NCBI RefSeq assembly: GCF_014635705.1
Contig: NZ_BMDI01000003.1
Span: forward strand, 186,001-250,000
Reading direction: 5' to 3'
DNA length: 64,000 nt
From: Oxalicibacterium faecigallinarum
GTDB taxonomy: Bacteria > Pseudomonadota > Gammaproteobacteria > Burkholderiales > Burkholderiaceae_D
Both the position numbers and the translations under genes were made by a program. A model generated the notes under the pieces. That model was not told the origin of the DNA. It was given only the letters and a program-made list of their open reading frames with translations, and did not search any database. This document shows, one piece after another, positions 31,041 through 41,768 of the stretch; position 1 is the first letter of the stretch, and each line of letters begins with the position of its first letter.

Positions 31041-32648
31041 ATGTCTTTAGTGATAGGAGTGCCGCGGGAAACATTCCCCGGCGAAACACGTGTTGCAACC
31101 GTCCCTGAGGTTGTACAAAAGCTCATCAAGCAAGGTTATGCCATCGCTGTGGAAACCGGTGCCGGCGCAGCCTCGAATATCAGTGACGATGAATACCGCG
31201 AAGCCGGTGCAGAAATTCTCGGCAGTGCTGCTGAAGTCTGGTCCAAGGCTGACATCGTTTTCAAACTGCGTGGTCCGAACGAAGAAGAAGTCGGCCTGCT
31301 GAAAGACGGCGGTACGCTGGTCAGCTACATCTGGCCTGCGCAAAATCCGCAATTGATGGAAAAGCTGGCTGCTAAAAAAGCAACCGTGCTGGCCATGGAT
31401 TCCGTGCCACGTATCTCGCGTGCGCAGAAGATGGATGCCTTGTCTTCGCAAGCCAACATCGCCGGTTACCGTGCGGTTATTGAAGCCGCCAATGCATTCG
31501 GTCGCTTCTTCACTGGTCAGATCACGGCTGCAGGTAAAGTACCGCCGGCCAAGGTCTTCGTGATCGGTGCGGGCGTGGCCGGTCTGGCTGCAATCGGTAC
31601 CGCTGCCAATCTGGGCGCGATTGTTCGTGCCAACGATACGCGCAAGGAAGTTGCCGACCAGATCATTTCGATGGGCGGCGAGTTCATCGCGGTTGACTAC
31701 GAAGAAGACGGTGCCGGGACCGGTGGTTACGCCAAGGTGATGTCGGAAGAATTCCAGAAGGCGCAGCGCGAAACCTTTGCGCAGCAAGCCAAGGAAGTTG
31801 ACATCATCATCACGACGGCGCTGATTCCAGGCAAACCGGCACCGAAGCTGATCACGGCAGAAATGGTCCAGTCGATGAAGCCGGGTTCGGTCATCGTCGA
31901 CCTGGCAGCGGAGCAGGGCGGTAACTGCGAACTGACCGTTCCGGGCGAAGTGACGACCGTGCATGGCGTCACCATCATTGGTTACAAGGATCTGCCGACG
32001 CGTCTGGCCAAGACGGCATCGACGCTGTATGCAACCAACCTGTTCCGTCTCTCGGAAGATCTGATCAAGACCAAGAGCGTTGATCCTGCCGGCGAAGGTG
32101 CTGCTGCGATCAAGATGAACATGGAAGACGAAGTCGTGCGTGGCACGACCGTCATCGATCAGGGCAATGTGACCTGGCCGCCGCCAGCACCGAAGTTGTC
32201 GGCTGCGCCTGCACAACCGAAGCCTGCTGCGGCCGCACCTGCGCCAGCGCATGGCCATGGTCCAAGCACGACCGTATCGTCGCCGACACGTGTGGTCGTC
32301 ATGTTCGCATTTGCAACCTTGTTGTTCGGTTTGATCGGCTTTGGTGCGCCTAGCGCGTTCCTCGGCCATCTGACGGTATTCGTATTGGGTTGTTTCATCG
32401 GCTACATGGTCGTTTGGAATGTGACGCCGGCACTGCATACCCCGCTCATGAGCGTAACCAACGCCATCTCGTCGATCATCGTGATCGGTGCGCTGGTACA
32501 GGTTGCACCTCCGCTGGCGGATGGTATTACGCGCCCTGAAATGCTGATCAAAGTCATGGCTGCCCTTGGCATCGTCCTGACCGCCATCAACATGTTCGGT
32601 GGTTTTGCCGTTACCCGTCGCATGCTCGACATGTTCCGTAAGAATTAA
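31041..32648 (+). CDS. pntA: NAD(P)+ transhydrogenase subunit alpha PntA
   Basis: 535 residues from the ATG at 31041 ([19 protein letters not shown]); earlier in-frame ATGs lie over the panD terminator. The NAD-binding domain I has [21 protein letters not shown] Pro/Ala-rich linker (about residues 390-415) leads to four C-terminal membrane helices, so the alpha1/alpha2 parts are fused as in E. coli. With PntB it uses the proton gradient to make NADPH from NADH. NADPH supply is a plausible need for cells growing on oxalate, but the pair is widespread. Confidence 0.96.
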   Translation: MSLVIGVPRETFPGETRVATVPEVVQKLIKQGYAIAVETGAGAASNISDDEYREAGAEILGSAAEVWSKADIVFKLRGPNEEEVGLLKDGGTLVSYIWPAQNPQLMEKLAAKKATVLAMDSVPRISRAQKMDALSSQANIAGYRAVIEAANAFGRFFTGQITAAGKVPPAKVFVIGAGVAGLAAIGTAANLGAIVRANDTRKEVADQIISMGGEFIAVDYEEDGAGTGGYAKVMSEEFQKAQRETFAQQAKEVDIIITTALIPGKPAPKLITAEMVQSMKPGSVIVDLAAEQGGNCELTVPGEVTTVHGVTIIGYKDLPTRLAKTASTLYATNLFRLSEDLIKTKSVDPAGEGAAAIKMNMEDEVVRGTTVIDQGNVTWPPPAPKLSAAPAQPKPAAAAPAPAHGHGPSTTVSSPTRVVVMFAFATLLFGLIGFGAPSAFLGHLTVFVLGCFIGYMVVWNVTPALHTPLMSVTNAISSIIVIGALVQVAPPLADGITRPEMLIKVMAALGIVLTAINMFGGFAVTRRMLDMFRKN

Positions 32649-32662
32649 GAAGGAGACTCCCA

Positions 32663-34069
32663 ATGTCTGCAAATCTGGCTACTGTCTCCTACATCGGAGC
32701 AACAATTCTGTTCATTCTCAGTCTGGGCGGCTTGTCGCACCCGGAAACCTCGCGCCGTGGCAACCTGTACGGCATGATCGGTATGGCAATCGCCGTGCTG
32801 GCGACCGTGTTTGGTCCACGCGTTACCGCTGACGGCTACGCATGGATCATCATCGCGCTGGTCGTCGGTGGCGCAATCGGTCTGTACGCAGCCAAGGTCG
32901 TCAAAATGACCGAAATGCCGGAGCTGGTTGCATTGATGCACAGCTTCGTCGGTCTGGCTGCAGCACTGGTCGGTTTCGCCAGCTATGTCGATCCGTCGCT
33001 GCATTTCGAAGGCGCAGAAAAAACCATTCATGACGTCGAAATCTATATCGGCATCCTGATTGGTGTGGTGACCTTCTCCGGTTCGCTGATCGCTTTCGGC
33101 AAACTGAACGGCAAGATCGGCGGCAAACCGCTGATGCTGCCAGCGCGTCACTGGCTCAATCTTGGTTTGCTGGTGATCGTGATCTACTTCGGTGCCCAGT
33201 TCATCCAGGCAGAAACCGTGTCGGAAGGCATGACCCCGCTGATCATCATGACCATCATCGCGCTGCTGTTCGGTATTCACATGGTCATGGCCATCGGTGG
33301 TGCGGATATGCCGGTCGTGGTGTCGATGCTCAACAGCTATTCGGGCTGGGCTGCTTCGGCAACCGGCTTCATGCTGAGCAACGATCTGCTGATCGTGACT
33401 GGCGCACTGGTTGGTTCGTCGGGTGCGATTCTGTCGTACATCATGTGCAAGGCAATGAACCGTAACTTCTTCAGCGTGATCGCTGGTGGTTTCGGCGGTG
33501 GTGCACCAAAGGCTGGTGGCGCTGCGAAAGAACAGGTTGGTGAAGCGACGCCTGTGACGGCACAAGAAACGGCTGAACTGCTGCGCGAAGCGAAAAGCGT
33601 TGTGATCGTTCCAGGTTACGGTATGGCTGTTGCGCAAGCACAGCACACCGTGAATGAAATCACCAAGTTCCTGCGTGAAAAGAAAGTCAACGTGCGTTTT
33701 GCGATTCACCCGGTTGCCGGTCGTATGCCTGGTCACATGAACGTGCTGTTGGCCGAAGCAAAAGTGCCGTACGACATCGTGCTGGAAATGGATGAAATCA
33801 ACGAAGACTTTCCGGATACCGACGTTGTCATGGTCATCGGCGCGAACGATATCGTGAACCCGGATGCACAGGATGATCCGGACAGCCCGATTGCCGGCAT
33901 GCCGGTTCTGGAAGTCTGGAAAGCAGAAACCACGATTGTCATGAAGCGTTCGATGGCTTCGGGCTACGCTGGTGTCGACAATCCACTGTTCTACAAAGAA
34001 AACAATCGCATGTTGTTCGGCGATGCGAAGAAGATGCTGGATGAAGTCCTGGCAACGCTCAAAGGCTAA
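32663..34069 (+). CDS. pntB: NAD(P)+ transhydrogenase subunit beta PntB
   Basis: 468 residues. It has about eight N-terminal membrane helices, then the soluble NADP-binding domain III with [42 protein letters not shown] and the NADP-contacting [20 protein letters not shown]. It starts 14 bp after pntA, preceded by AAGGAGA, and ends before a strong terminator, so the two genes form an operon and one membrane complex. Confidence 0.97.
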   Translation: MSANLATVSYIGATILFILSLGGLSHPETSRRGNLYGMIGMAIAVLATVFGPRVTADGYAWIIIALVVGGAIGLYAAKVVKMTEMPELVALMHSFVGLAAALVGFASYVDPSLHFEGAEKTIHDVEIYIGILIGVVTFSGSLIAFGKLNGKIGGKPLMLPARHWLNLGLLVIVIYFGAQFIQAETVSEGMTPLIIMTIIALLFGIHMVMAIGGADMPVVVSMLNSYSGWAASATGFMLSNDLLIVTGALVGSSGAILSYIMCKAMNRNFFSVIAGGFGGGAPKAGGAAKEQVGEATPVTAQETAELLREAKSVVIVPGYGMAVAQAQHTVNEITKFLREKKVNVRFAIHPVAGRMPGHMNVLLAEAKVPYDIVLEMDEINEDFPDTDVVMVIGANDIVNPDAQDDPDSPIAGMPVLEVWKAETTIVMKRSMASGYAGVDNPLFYKENNRMLFGDAKKMLDEVLATLKG

Positions 34070-34086
34070 GTTTTTCTGGCCTGATC

Positions 34087-34115
34087 AAAAAAGCCCGCTT
34101 ACGCGGGCTTTTTTA
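34087..34115 (+). terminator. Intrinsic terminator after pntB
   Basis: AAAAAAGCCCGC / GCGGGCTTTTTT with a TTAC loop. Confidence 0.85.
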
Positions 34116-34151
34116 TTGGCTGAAGCAGTTGATCGGTTGTTCGTTTGTGTA

Positions 34152-35057
34152 TTAACGGCTCCAATAACCCGGTTGGTCGTACATGGCTTGCAAATGACCA
34201 ATAAAAAGCCGGACTTTGGCTGGTACGTTTCGTTGCTGTGGATAAACCGCCATGATGTCGTACTCGGGAATCGCGTAATCGTCGAGCACGGTTTCCAGCG
34301 TGCCATTTTCCAGTTGGCTTTGAATTTCCCACATTGAACGCCACGCAATACCGAGGCCCTCCGTCATCCAGCGGTGCAGCAATTCACCGTCGTTGCAGTC
34401 CAGACTGCCATCGACGCGGACGGAGACGGTCTTGCCGCGATGATGGAAGTACCAGCCACGTTGCTGACCGCCTTGCAAGTTGAAGGCAAGACAATTATGC
34501 TTGGAGAGGTCGTCCAGCGTCTTTGGCTTGCCGTGTTGCCGGAAATATTCCGGCGTGCCACACACGACGCGTTTGTTGGACGCCAGTTTGACGGCAACGA
34601 AGTTGGGCTCGATGTTGCCGCCGATACGTATCCCCATGTCATAGCCTTCCTGTACCAGATCGACGACCCGGTCGGTCAGGTTGAACGACATTTTCAAATC
34701 CGGATGCTGCAAAAGAAATTCCGGGGCATAAGGCGCCACATGCTGGCGGCCGAAAGAAGCGGGTGCGGATACGATCAAATGGCCGGTCACCTTATGGCGA
34801 CCTTCCGAAATGGCGCTTTCCGCAAGATCGAGCTCGCTGATCAGTCTTTTGCAATGTTCGAGGTAGACCGAGCCTTCCTCTGTCAGGGCCAGGCGCCGGG
34901 TCGAACGATGGAGCAGGCGAACGCCCAGGCGTTTCTCCAGCGTATCGATGCGCCGACCGACCATTACAGGCGTGACTTGCAATGCCAAAGCGGCGGCCGC
35001 AAAGCTTCCTTGGTCAACGGCAGTGGTAAAAGCCTCGATCTGTTTGAGCTTATCCAT
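34152..35057 (-). CDS. LysR family regulator divergent from gcl
   Basis: 301 residues. The N-terminal helix-turn-helix (MDKLKQIEAFTTAVDQGSFAAAALALQVTPVMVGRRI) belongs to the large CrgA/PA2758-like LysR group; the sensor domain follows. It is transcribed away from gcl with a 122-bp shared region. That is the classic LysR arrangement, so regulation of the glyoxylate block by a pathway intermediate is a fair guess. An ATTGC-ATA-GCAAT palindrome at 35108-35120 is a candidate site. Confidence 0.85.
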   Translation of the reverse strand: MDKLKQIEAFTTAVDQGSFAAAALALQVTPVMVGRRIDTLEKRLGVRLLHRSTRRLALTEEGSVYLEHCKRLISELDLAESAISEGRHKVTGHLIVSAPASFGRQHVAPYAPEFLLQHPDLKMSFNLTDRVVDLVQEGYDMGIRIGGNIEPNFVAVKLASNKRVVCGTPEYFRQHGKPKTLDDLSKHNCLAFNLQGGQQRGWYFHHRGKTVSVRVDGSLDCNDGELLHRWMTEGLGIAWRSMWEIQSQLENGTLETVLDDYAIPEYDIMAVYPQQRNVPAKVRLFIGHLQAMYDQPGYWSR

Positions 35058-35107
35058 TCGATACCTGAAGTATTTAATTGGTTAAACAAATGTTCTATTC
35101 TCAAATT

Positions 35108-35120
35108 ATTGCATAGCAAT
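35108..35120. promoter_or_regulatory. Short palindrome in the LysR-gcl intergenic region
   Basis: ATTGC-ATA-GCAAT, about 60 bp before the gcl start. Size and place fit a LysR recognition site for the divergent regulator. Confidence 0.4.
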
Positions 35121-35179
35121 TAGTATACGTACCTGTAAAAAATTCGCATTAGTAAAAATTTCATTCACTGGAGGTTTTG

Positions 35180-36949
35180 ATGGCAAAGATGACCGCAGCT
35201 CAGGCAGCAGCCTGGGTCTTGCAGAAAGAGGGTATTGATCAGGCGTTCGGCGTTCCGGGCGCAGCGATCAATCCGTTTTATTCGGCATTGCAAAAGAACG
35301 GCACGATTGCTCACGTATTGGCTCGTCACGTAGAAGCAGCAACCCACATGGCCGAAGGCTACACCCGTGCCAAAGCAGGCAATATCGGTGTTGCACTGGC
35401 GACCTCGGGTCCTGGCGGTACCGACATGGTTACAGGTCTGTACTCGGCGCAAGCTGACTCGATCCCGATTCTGTGCATCACGGGTCAGGCACCACGTGCG
35501 CGCGTTCACAAGGAAGACTTCCAGGCTGTCGATATCGAATCGATCTCCAAGCCAGTGACCAAATGGTCGGTCATGGTCCGTGAACCAGCCCTGGTTCCAC
35601 AAGTGTTCCAGCAAGCATTCCACATCATGCGTTCGGGCCGTCCTGGTCCTGTGCTGATCGATCTGCCATTCGACGTGCAAGTTGCCGAAATCGAATTCGA
35701 TCCGGATCTGTACGAGCCATTGCCAGTCTACAAGCCAGCAGCAAGCCGCAAGCAGATCGAGCGTGCAATGGCGATGTTGAACGAAGCAGAGCGCCCATTG
35801 TTGGTTTCCGGCGGTGGCGTGATCAACGCTGACGCATCGGCACTGATGCAAGAATTCGCTGAACTGGTCAACGTACCAGTCGTGCCAACCCTGATGGGCT
35901 GGGGTACCGTTCCTGACGATCACCCGTTGATGGTCGGTATGGTTGGTCTGCAAACCTCGCATCGCTATGGCAACGCCACGATGCTGGCTTCGGATTTCGC
36001 ATTCGGTATCGGTAACCGTTGGGCAAACCGTTTCACCGGTTCGATCGACGTTTTCACCAAAGATCGTAAATTCGTTCACATCGACATCGAGCCAACGCAG
36101 ATCGGCCGCGTGTTCGGTCCTGATCTGGGTATCGTTTCCGATGCAAAAGCTGCATTGACCCTGCTGGTTGAAGTTGCGAAAGAATGGAAAGCTGCAGGCA
36201 AGCTGAAAAACCGTGACGCGTGGCTGGCAGAGTGCCAAAAACGCAAGCGCACGATGCTGCGTAAAACTGATTTCGACAACACCCCGATCAAGCCACAACG
36301 TGTTTATCAAGAGATGAACAATGTGTTCGGCAAGAACACTCGTTATGTGTCGAACATCGGCCTGTCGCAAATCGCCGCTGGTCAATTCCTGCAAGTGCAC
36401 AAAGAACGTAACTGGATCAACTGCGGCCAAGCAGGCCCATTGGGCTGGACCGTTCCTGCTGCACTGGGTGTGCGTGCTGCTGACCCTGCAAGCGAAATCG
36501 TTGCGATCACCGGTGATTATGACTTCCAGTTCCTGATTGAAGAATTGGCTGCTGGTGCACAGTTCAACCTGCCATACATCCACGTGTTGGTGAACAACTC
36601 GTACCTGGGTCTGATCCGTCAGGCGCAACGTATGTTCACGATGGATTACTGCGTTTCGCTGGCATTCGACAACATCAACTCGACCGAGAACGCATCGTAT
36701 GGTGTGGACCACGTCAAGGTGACCGAAGGCCTGGGTTGCAAAGCGATCCGTGTATTTGATCCAAACGAAATCGCTCCTGCCCTGCGCAAGGCGCAAGAGT
36801 GGATCAAGGAATTCAAGGTGCCGGTCGTGGTCGAGGTCATTCTCGAGCGCGTTACCAACATCTCGATGGGTACCGAAATCAACGCGATCAACGAATTCGA
36901 AGAAATCCTGGACATCGTTGAAGGCGAAGTAGCGACAGCGAAAGGGTAA
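35180..36949 (+). CDS. gcl: Glyoxylate carboligase (tartronate-semialdehyde synthase)
   Basis: 589 residues from the ATG at 35180, preceded by GGAGG; a TTG lies just before it. It condenses two glyoxylate molecules to tartronate semialdehyde and CO2 using TPP and FAD. V51 (ARHVEAATH) stands where other TPP enzymes carry the catalytic Glu, the hallmark of glyoxylate carboligase versus acetolactate synthase. The TPP-binding [17 protein letters not shown] is present. hyi follows after 4 bp. In an oxalate user this is the entry of glyoxylate carbon into biomass. Codons favour CCA, GCA, CGT and GGT, as expected for strong expression. Confidence 0.96.
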   Translation: MAKMTAAQAAAWVLQKEGIDQAFGVPGAAINPFYSALQKNGTIAHVLARHVEAATHMAEGYTRAKAGNIGVALATSGPGGTDMVTGLYSAQADSIPILCITGQAPRARVHKEDFQAVDIESISKPVTKWSVMVREPALVPQVFQQAFHIMRSGRPGPVLIDLPFDVQVAEIEFDPDLYEPLPVYKPAASRKQIERAMAMLNEAERPLLVSGGGVINADASALMQEFAELVNVPVVPTLMGWGTVPDDHPLMVGMVGLQTSHRYGNATMLASDFAFGIGNRWANRFTGSIDVFTKDRKFVHIDIEPTQIGRVFGPDLGIVSDAKAALTLLVEVAKEWKAAGKLKNRDAWLAECQKRKRTMLRKTDFDNTPIKPQRVYQEMNNVFGKNTRYVSNIGLSQIAAGQFLQVHKERNWINCGQAGPLGWTVPAALGVRAADPASEIVAITGDYDFQFLIEELAAGAQFNLPYIHVLVNNSYLGLIRQAQRMFTMDYCVSLAFDNINSTENASYGVDHVKVTEGLGCKAIRVFDPNEIAPALRKAQEWIKEFKVPVVVEVILERVTNISMGTEINAINEFEEILDIVEGEVATAKG

Positions 36950-36953
36950 TGCA

Positions 36954-37733
36954 ATGACGAAACTGGCTGCTAATCTGACGATGCTGTTCAATGAGGTTCC
37001 ATTCATGGACCGCTTTGAACAAGCTGCAAAGAATGGCTTTAAAGGCGTTGAATTCTTGTTCCCTTACGATTTCCCGGCGGCTGATGTCGCGGCGAAATTG
37101 AAAGAAAACAATCTGGAAATGGTTCTGCACAATCTGCCGGCCGGTAACTGGGCTGGTGGTGAGCGTGGTATCGCCTGCCATCCGGATCGTGTTGAAGAGT
37201 TCAAGGCTGGTGTCGATAAGGCAATCGAGTACGTCAAAGTACTCGGTACCAAACAAGTCAACATCCTGTCGGGTATCGTGCCTGCTGGCGTGACGCATGA
37301 ACAAGCAGAAGCCACTTTGGTTGCTAACTTGAAATATGCGGCTGCGAAGTTGAAAGAAGCGGGTATTCCATTGTTGATCGAAGCGATCAACACGTTTGAT
37401 ATTCCAGGCTTCTTCTTGACTGGCACCAAGCAAACGCTGGACATCATCGCTAAAGTTGGTTCTGACAATCTGTTCTTCCAGTACGACATCTATCACATGC
37501 AACGCATGGAAGGTGAGCTGGCAAACACGATCAAGAACAATCTGAAAGTGATTCCACACCTGCAGTTGGCAGATAATCCAGGCCGTTTTGAACCAGGTAC
37601 GGGTGAGATCAATTACACTTACCTCTTCAAGTATCTGGACGAAATCGGATACCAAGGCTGGATCGGTTGTGAATACAAACCGAAAGCCGGCACGGTTGAA
37701 GGTTTGGGCTGGCGCGCTGCGCACGGCGTGTAA
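36954..37733 (+). CDS. hyi: Hydroxypyruvate isomerase
   Basis: 259 residues of a TIM-barrel xylose-isomerase-like protein. It interconverts hydroxypyruvate and tartronate semialdehyde. Family features include MLFNEVPFMDRFEQAAKNGF at the start, the metal-binding E (LLIEAINTFDIPGFF), D and H positions (QYDIYHMQRMEG), and NPGRFEPGTGEINY. It begins 4 bp after the gcl stop codon, so the two are translated from one mRNA. Length equals the E. coli enzyme to within a residue or two. Confidence 0.94.
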   Translation: MTKLAANLTMLFNEVPFMDRFEQAAKNGFKGVEFLFPYDFPAADVAAKLKENNLEMVLHNLPAGNWAGGERGIACHPDRVEEFKAGVDKAIEYVKVLGTKQVNILSGIVPAGVTHEQAEATLVANLKYAAAKLKEAGIPLLIEAINTFDIPGFFLTGTKQTLDIIAKVGSDNLFFQYDIYHMQRMEGELANTIKNNLKVIPHLQLADNPGRFEPGTGEINYTYLFKYLDEIGYQGWIGCEYKPKAGTVEGLGWRAAHGV

Positions 37734-37879
37734 GCAAGAAAATCATGGGCGGTCTGCGGACTGCCCATGCCTTTTATCGGACTTTCACGCTCTCGTCACA
37801 AAAGAACTACACCATACGCGTATCATCACGGATTCCGTTTTAGTACGCGTTCCATTAAAACACCTCAGGAGTCAATAAC

Positions 37880-38767
37880 ATGGCAAAAGTCGGATTTATC
37901 GGTTTGGGCATCATGGGCGCACCAATGGCGCTTAACCTGCAAAAAGGCGGCCACGAACTGTACGTTCACGATCAGAAAGCACCAGCACAGGAACTGATCG
38001 ACGGTGGCGCAAAAGTCTGCGCATCGGGTGCCGAAGTTGCCAAGAACGCTGACATCATCATCACCATGGTGCCGGATACCCCGCACGTCGAAGCGGTTCT
38101 GTTCGGTGAAAACGGTGTTGCCGCTGGTCTCAGCAAAGGCAAGATCGTGGTCGACATGAGCTCGATCTCGCCAATCGCAACCAAAGAATTCGCGAAGAAA
38201 ATCAACGCACTCGGCGCTGAATACCTGGACGCACCAGTATCCGGCGGTGAAGTCGGTGCAAAGGCAGCATCGCTGACCATCATGATCGGTGGTTCGGAAG
38301 CTGCATTCAACACCGTCAAGCCACTGTTCGAACTGATGGGCAAGAACATCACGCTGGTCGGCGGTAACGGTGACGGTCAAACCACCAAAGTAGCGAACCA
38401 GATCATCGTTGCGCTGAACATCCAGGCCGTTTCCGAAGCGCTGTTGTTCGCATCGAAAGCAGGCGCAGATCCAGCCAAAGTGCGTCAAGCGCTGATGGGC
38501 GGTTTTGCCAACTCGCGTATTCTGGAAGTGCATGGCGAGCGTATGGTCAAACGTACGTTCAACCCAGGCTTCCGTATCGAACTGCACCAGAAGGATCTGA
38601 ACCTGGCATTGCAAGGTGCCAAGTCGATGGGCGTGACGCTGCCAAACACCGCAGCAACCCAGGAACTGATGAACGCTTGCGCAGCAAACGGCTTGTCCGG
38701 CATGGATCACTCGGCACTGTGCCGCGCGATCGAAATCATGTCGAACCACGAAATCGCGAAGGCGTAA
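37880..38767 (+). CDS. glxR: 2-hydroxy-3-oxopropionate (tartronate semialdehyde) reductase
   Basis: 295 residues, beta-hydroxyacid dehydrogenase family. It has the NAD(P)-binding GFIGLGIMGAPMALNL (residues 5-20), the substrate-binding DAPVSGGEVGAKAAS and the catalytic-lysine helix GNGDGQTTKVANQIIVAL. It reduces tartronate semialdehyde to D-glycerate. It is separated from hyi by about 145 bp and followed by a hairpin. Position and sequence make the GlxR/GarR assignment strong, although the cofactor preference (NADH or NADPH) is not determined here. Confidence 0.94.
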   Translation: MAKVGFIGLGIMGAPMALNLQKGGHELYVHDQKAPAQELIDGGAKVCASGAEVAKNADIIITMVPDTPHVEAVLFGENGVAAGLSKGKIVVDMSSISPIATKEFAKKINALGAEYLDAPVSGGEVGAKAASLTIMIGGSEAAFNTVKPLFELMGKNITLVGGNGDGQTTKVANQIIVALNIQAVSEALLFASKAGADPAKVRQALMGGFANSRILEVHGERMVKRTFNPGFRIELHQKDLNLALQGAKSMGVTLPNTAATQELMNACAANGLSGMDHSALCRAIEIMSNHEIAKA

Positions 38768-38809
38768 TTTCGTTAGAGCGGTTCTACGGCGACTTCGGTC
38801 GTCGTTATC

Positions 38810-38850
38810 GAACCGGCATTGTGCAATTCGGCAATGCCGGTTCTGTTTTC
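38810..38850 (+). terminator. Hairpin terminator between glxR and the glycerate kinase gene
   Basis: Perfect 12-bp arms GAACCGGCATTG / CAATGCCGGTTC around a 10-base loop, followed by TGTTTTC. The short T-tract suggests partial termination. Confidence 0.65.
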
Positions 38851-38884
38851 CGGTTTTGTTATTCCATTAAAAGTATTTGTTCCC

Positions 38885-40150
38885 ATGTCGATTGATCCAC
38901 GCCAGTTTTTGAACGACCTGTATGACACCGCAGTTGAGGCCGTGAGCGCACGCAAGTGCATGCCCGCCTATCTGCCCAAGCAATCCGCCAAAGGCCGCAC
39001 GCTGGTGATCGGCGCCGGTAAGGGTGCCGCGGCGATGGCAAAGGTTGTTGAAGATACGTGGCCGGGCAAAGTCGAAGGCCTGATCGTGACGCGCTATGGC
39101 CACGGTGCCGACTGCAAGCAAATCGAGATCGTTGAAGCAGCCCATCCGGTGCCGGATGAAGCAGGCCGTGCTGCTGCCGGTCGCATGCTTGAGTTGGTCA
39201 AAGGACTGACGGAGGACGATCTGGTCTTGTGCCTGATCACGGGAGGTGGTTCCGCACTGTTGAGTCTGCCCGGCGAAGGTATCACGCTTGAACAGAAGCA
39301 AGCATTGAACAAGGCGCTGCTGAAGAGCGGTGCCACCATTTCTGAAATGAATTGCGTGCGCAAGCACCTGTCGGCGATCAAAGGCGGTCGCCTGGCACTG
39401 GCCTGTGCGCCCGCCAAGGTGATCACGCTGCTGATCTCCGACGTACCAGGCGATGATCCAGGCGTGATTGCATCCGGCCCGACTTTGCCTGATCCAACCA
39501 CGTGCGAAGAGTCACTCGCGATTCTGAAAAAGTACAACATCGAACTGCCGGACAACGTACGCAAGCATCTCGAGTCTGGTGCAGGTGAGACACCAAAGCC
39601 GGGCGATGCACGCTTTGCGCGTAATGAACATCACGTCATGGCAACTGCGCAGCATGCGCTGGAAGCGGCTGCGGAAAAAGCACGCGCTGCCGGCATTACC
39701 CCTTATATCCTGTCGAATGATCTCGAAGGTGAATCGCGCGATGTTGGCATGGTCCATGCTGCACTGGCCAAGCAGGTTGCCAAATACGGTCAGCCGTTTG
39801 CCAAACCATGCGTGATTCTGTCTGGTGGTGAAACAACGGTCACCGTGCGTGGCAAAGGTCGTGGTGGTCGCAATGCAGAATTCCTGTTGAGCCTGGCTGT
39901 ATCGTTGCAAGGCACGGCAGGTATTTATGCACTGGCATGTGACACGGATGGTATCGATGGTTCGGAAGATAACGCCGGCGCTATCTACACTCCTGATTCC
40001 TGGTCGCGCGCAGCGGAGAAAGGTCTGAATGCCAAAGCCATGCTGGAAAACAATGATGGCTATGGTTTCTTCAGCGGTCTTGACGACCTGATCGTCAGTG
40101 GTCCGACGCGCACCAATGTGAATGACTTCCGCGCCATCCTGATTCTGTAA
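38885..40150 (+). CDS. Type-2 glycerate kinase (MOFRL family, forms 2-phosphoglycerate)
   Basis: 421 residues from the ATG at 38885. It belongs to the GckA/TtuD family (often misnamed hydroxypyruvate reductase). The N-terminal domain has VIGAGKGAAAMAKVVED and the ATP-binding CLITGGGSALLSLPGEG. The C-terminal MOFRL domain has LSGGETTVTVRGKGRGGRNAEFLL and ACDTDGIDGSEDNAGA. The reaction D-glycerate + ATP to 2-phosphoglycerate links glxR to lower glycolysis and to the pyruvate kinase encoded next. No clear ribosome binding site precedes the ATG. Confidence 0.9.
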   Translation: MSIDPRQFLNDLYDTAVEAVSARKCMPAYLPKQSAKGRTLVIGAGKGAAAMAKVVEDTWPGKVEGLIVTRYGHGADCKQIEIVEAAHPVPDEAGRAAAGRMLELVKGLTEDDLVLCLITGGGSALLSLPGEGITLEQKQALNKALLKSGATISEMNCVRKHLSAIKGGRLALACAPAKVITLLISDVPGDDPGVIASGPTLPDPTTCEESLAILKKYNIELPDNVRKHLESGAGETPKPGDARFARNEHHVMATAQHALEAAAEKARAAGITPYILSNDLEGESRDVGMVHAALAKQVAKYGQPFAKPCVILSGGETTVTVRGKGRGGRNAEFLLSLAVSLQGTAGIYALACDTDGIDGSEDNAGAIYTPDSWSRAAEKGLNAKAMLENNDGYGFFSGLDDLIVSGPTRTNVNDFRAILIL

Positions 40151-40227
40151 GATGCATCACATTGCCCGTGCCGATGATGGATCGGGCAAGCTGTTTTTTA
40201 TCCTTATTTTTTAAAAAGAAGACTGTC

Positions 40228-41643
40228 ATGAGACGTAATCGCAAAGCAAAAATCGTTGCAACCCTTGGTCCAGCAAGTACTGATGTTGAAACCATCAGCG
40301 CACTGTTTGAAGCTGGCGTGGACATGTTCCGCTTCAACTTCAGCCACGGTTCGCACGAAGATCACCGTGCGCGTCACGAAATCGTGCGTGGTCTGGAGAA
40401 GACCTACGGTCGTCCAGTGTCCATCCTCTGCGATCTGCAAGGCCCAAAAATTCGTCTGGGCACCTTCACTGGTGACTCGGCTGTCTTGACCGCTGGCGAA
40501 CAGTTTGTTCTCGACCGCGATCAAACGCCAGGTGACGCTACCCGCGTCTACCTGCCACACCCGGAACTGTTCGAAGCGGTTAAAGCTGGTCAGAACCTGT
40601 TGTTCGATGATGGCAAGATTCGTGTTTCGATCGAAAGCAACTCGGGCGACCGCATCGTCACCCGGGTAACCACCGGCGGCAAGATTTCCAACCGCAAAGG
40701 TGTCAACGTTCCTGACGCGATCCTGCCAATTCCGGCAATGACACCGAAGGATCTGGTCGATCTGGAATTCGCCCTGTCGTTGGGCGTGGACTGGGTGGCA
40801 CTGTCGTTCGTGCAACAAGTCTCCGACATCGAAGACGCACGCAAGATCATCGGCGATCGCGCCTTGATCCAGTCGAAAATCGAAAAACCAGCTGCGATGC
40901 TGGATATCGATGCAATCTGCAAAGCATCGGACTCCGTCATGGTTGCACGTGGTGACCTCGGTGTTGAACTGCCGATCTCGCAAGTGCCACGCGCGCAAAA
41001 GGAAATCATTCGCGTGTCGCGCAAATATGGTCGCCCAACCATCGTTGCAACCCACATGCTGGAATCGATGACCGAATCGCCAATGCCAACGCGTGCAGAA
41101 GCATCGGACGTTGCCAACGCCATCTACGAAGGCGCGGATGCAGTGATGTTGTCGGCTGAATCGGCCAGCGGCAAGAACCCTGTTCGTGCAGTGCAGATGA
41201 TGGACAGCATCATCAAGGAAGTAGAAAGCGATCCGGTTTACCGCACGCTGCTGGATGCACAACAAGTTGCACCACGTCCAACGCCGGAAGATGCAATCTG
41301 CAATGCCTTGCGTGAAACCACTGCTGCCATCAAGGCAGCCGGTACCGTGACCTACACCAAGTCCGGTAGCACCAGCATGAGCGCAGCACGTGTGCGTCCA
41401 ACCACATCGATCCTGAGCATCACGCCAGAACTGAAAACCGCACGCCGTCTGGCATGGGTCTGGGGTATTCACTCGATCGTCGGTAAAGACGTGCACTCGG
41501 TAGACGAAATGGTTAGCGAAGCCGTGACGGCAGCAGAGCGCGAAGGTTTCGCCAAGAAAGGCGATTACATCGCAATCTCCGCTGGTCTGCCATTCGGTGA
41601 ATCCGGCACGACCAACCTGTTGCACATCGCAACGATCAAGTAA
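40228..41643 (+). CDS. pyk: Pyruvate kinase
   Basis: 471 residues from the ATG at 40228 (MRRNRKAKIVATLGPAS), preceded by AAGAAG. The barrel carries RFNFSHGSHEDH, the active-site lysine region LIQSKIEKPAAML, the metal-binding MVARGDLGVELP and PTIVATHMLESM. The C-terminal allosteric domain is complete. The placement directly after glycerate kinase completes, apart from enolase, a path from glyoxylate to pyruvate, and the codon bias matches gcl. This type resembles PykA/PykF of proteobacteria; the isozyme cannot be told. Confidence 0.95.
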   Translation: MRRNRKAKIVATLGPASTDVETISALFEAGVDMFRFNFSHGSHEDHRARHEIVRGLEKTYGRPVSILCDLQGPKIRLGTFTGDSAVLTAGEQFVLDRDQTPGDATRVYLPHPELFEAVKAGQNLLFDDGKIRVSIESNSGDRIVTRVTTGGKISNRKGVNVPDAILPIPAMTPKDLVDLEFALSLGVDWVALSFVQQVSDIEDARKIIGDRALIQSKIEKPAAMLDIDAICKASDSVMVARGDLGVELPISQVPRAQKEIIRVSRKYGRPTIVATHMLESMTESPMPTRAEASDVANAIYEGADAVMLSAESASGKNPVRAVQMMDSIIKEVESDPVYRTLLDAQQVAPRPTPEDAICNALRETTAAIKAAGTVTYTKSGSTSMSAARVRPTTSILSITPELKTARRLAWVWGIHSIVGKDVHSVDEMVSEAVTAAEREGFAKKGDYIAISAGLPFGESGTTNLLHIATIK

Positions 41644-41768
41644 TGCCTGACAGTTCTGGTGAGTGATTGATGCATTCGCCAGAACTGACATCAATGGATT
41701 GCCGATATGCAAGCGATCGGCGCAAGCAACGAAATCTGCGGCAGTCCATTCATGTCAGACGTCAAAGT

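Noticed and set aside
31047-32672. Long open frame on the minus strand opposite pntA
   Set aside because: Antisense shadow with a Cys/His/Arg-rich, low-order composition; pntA is unmistakable on the plus strand.
40204-41712. Long open frame on the minus strand opposite pyruvate kinase
   Set aside because: Antisense shadow; no ribosome binding site or recognisable fold.
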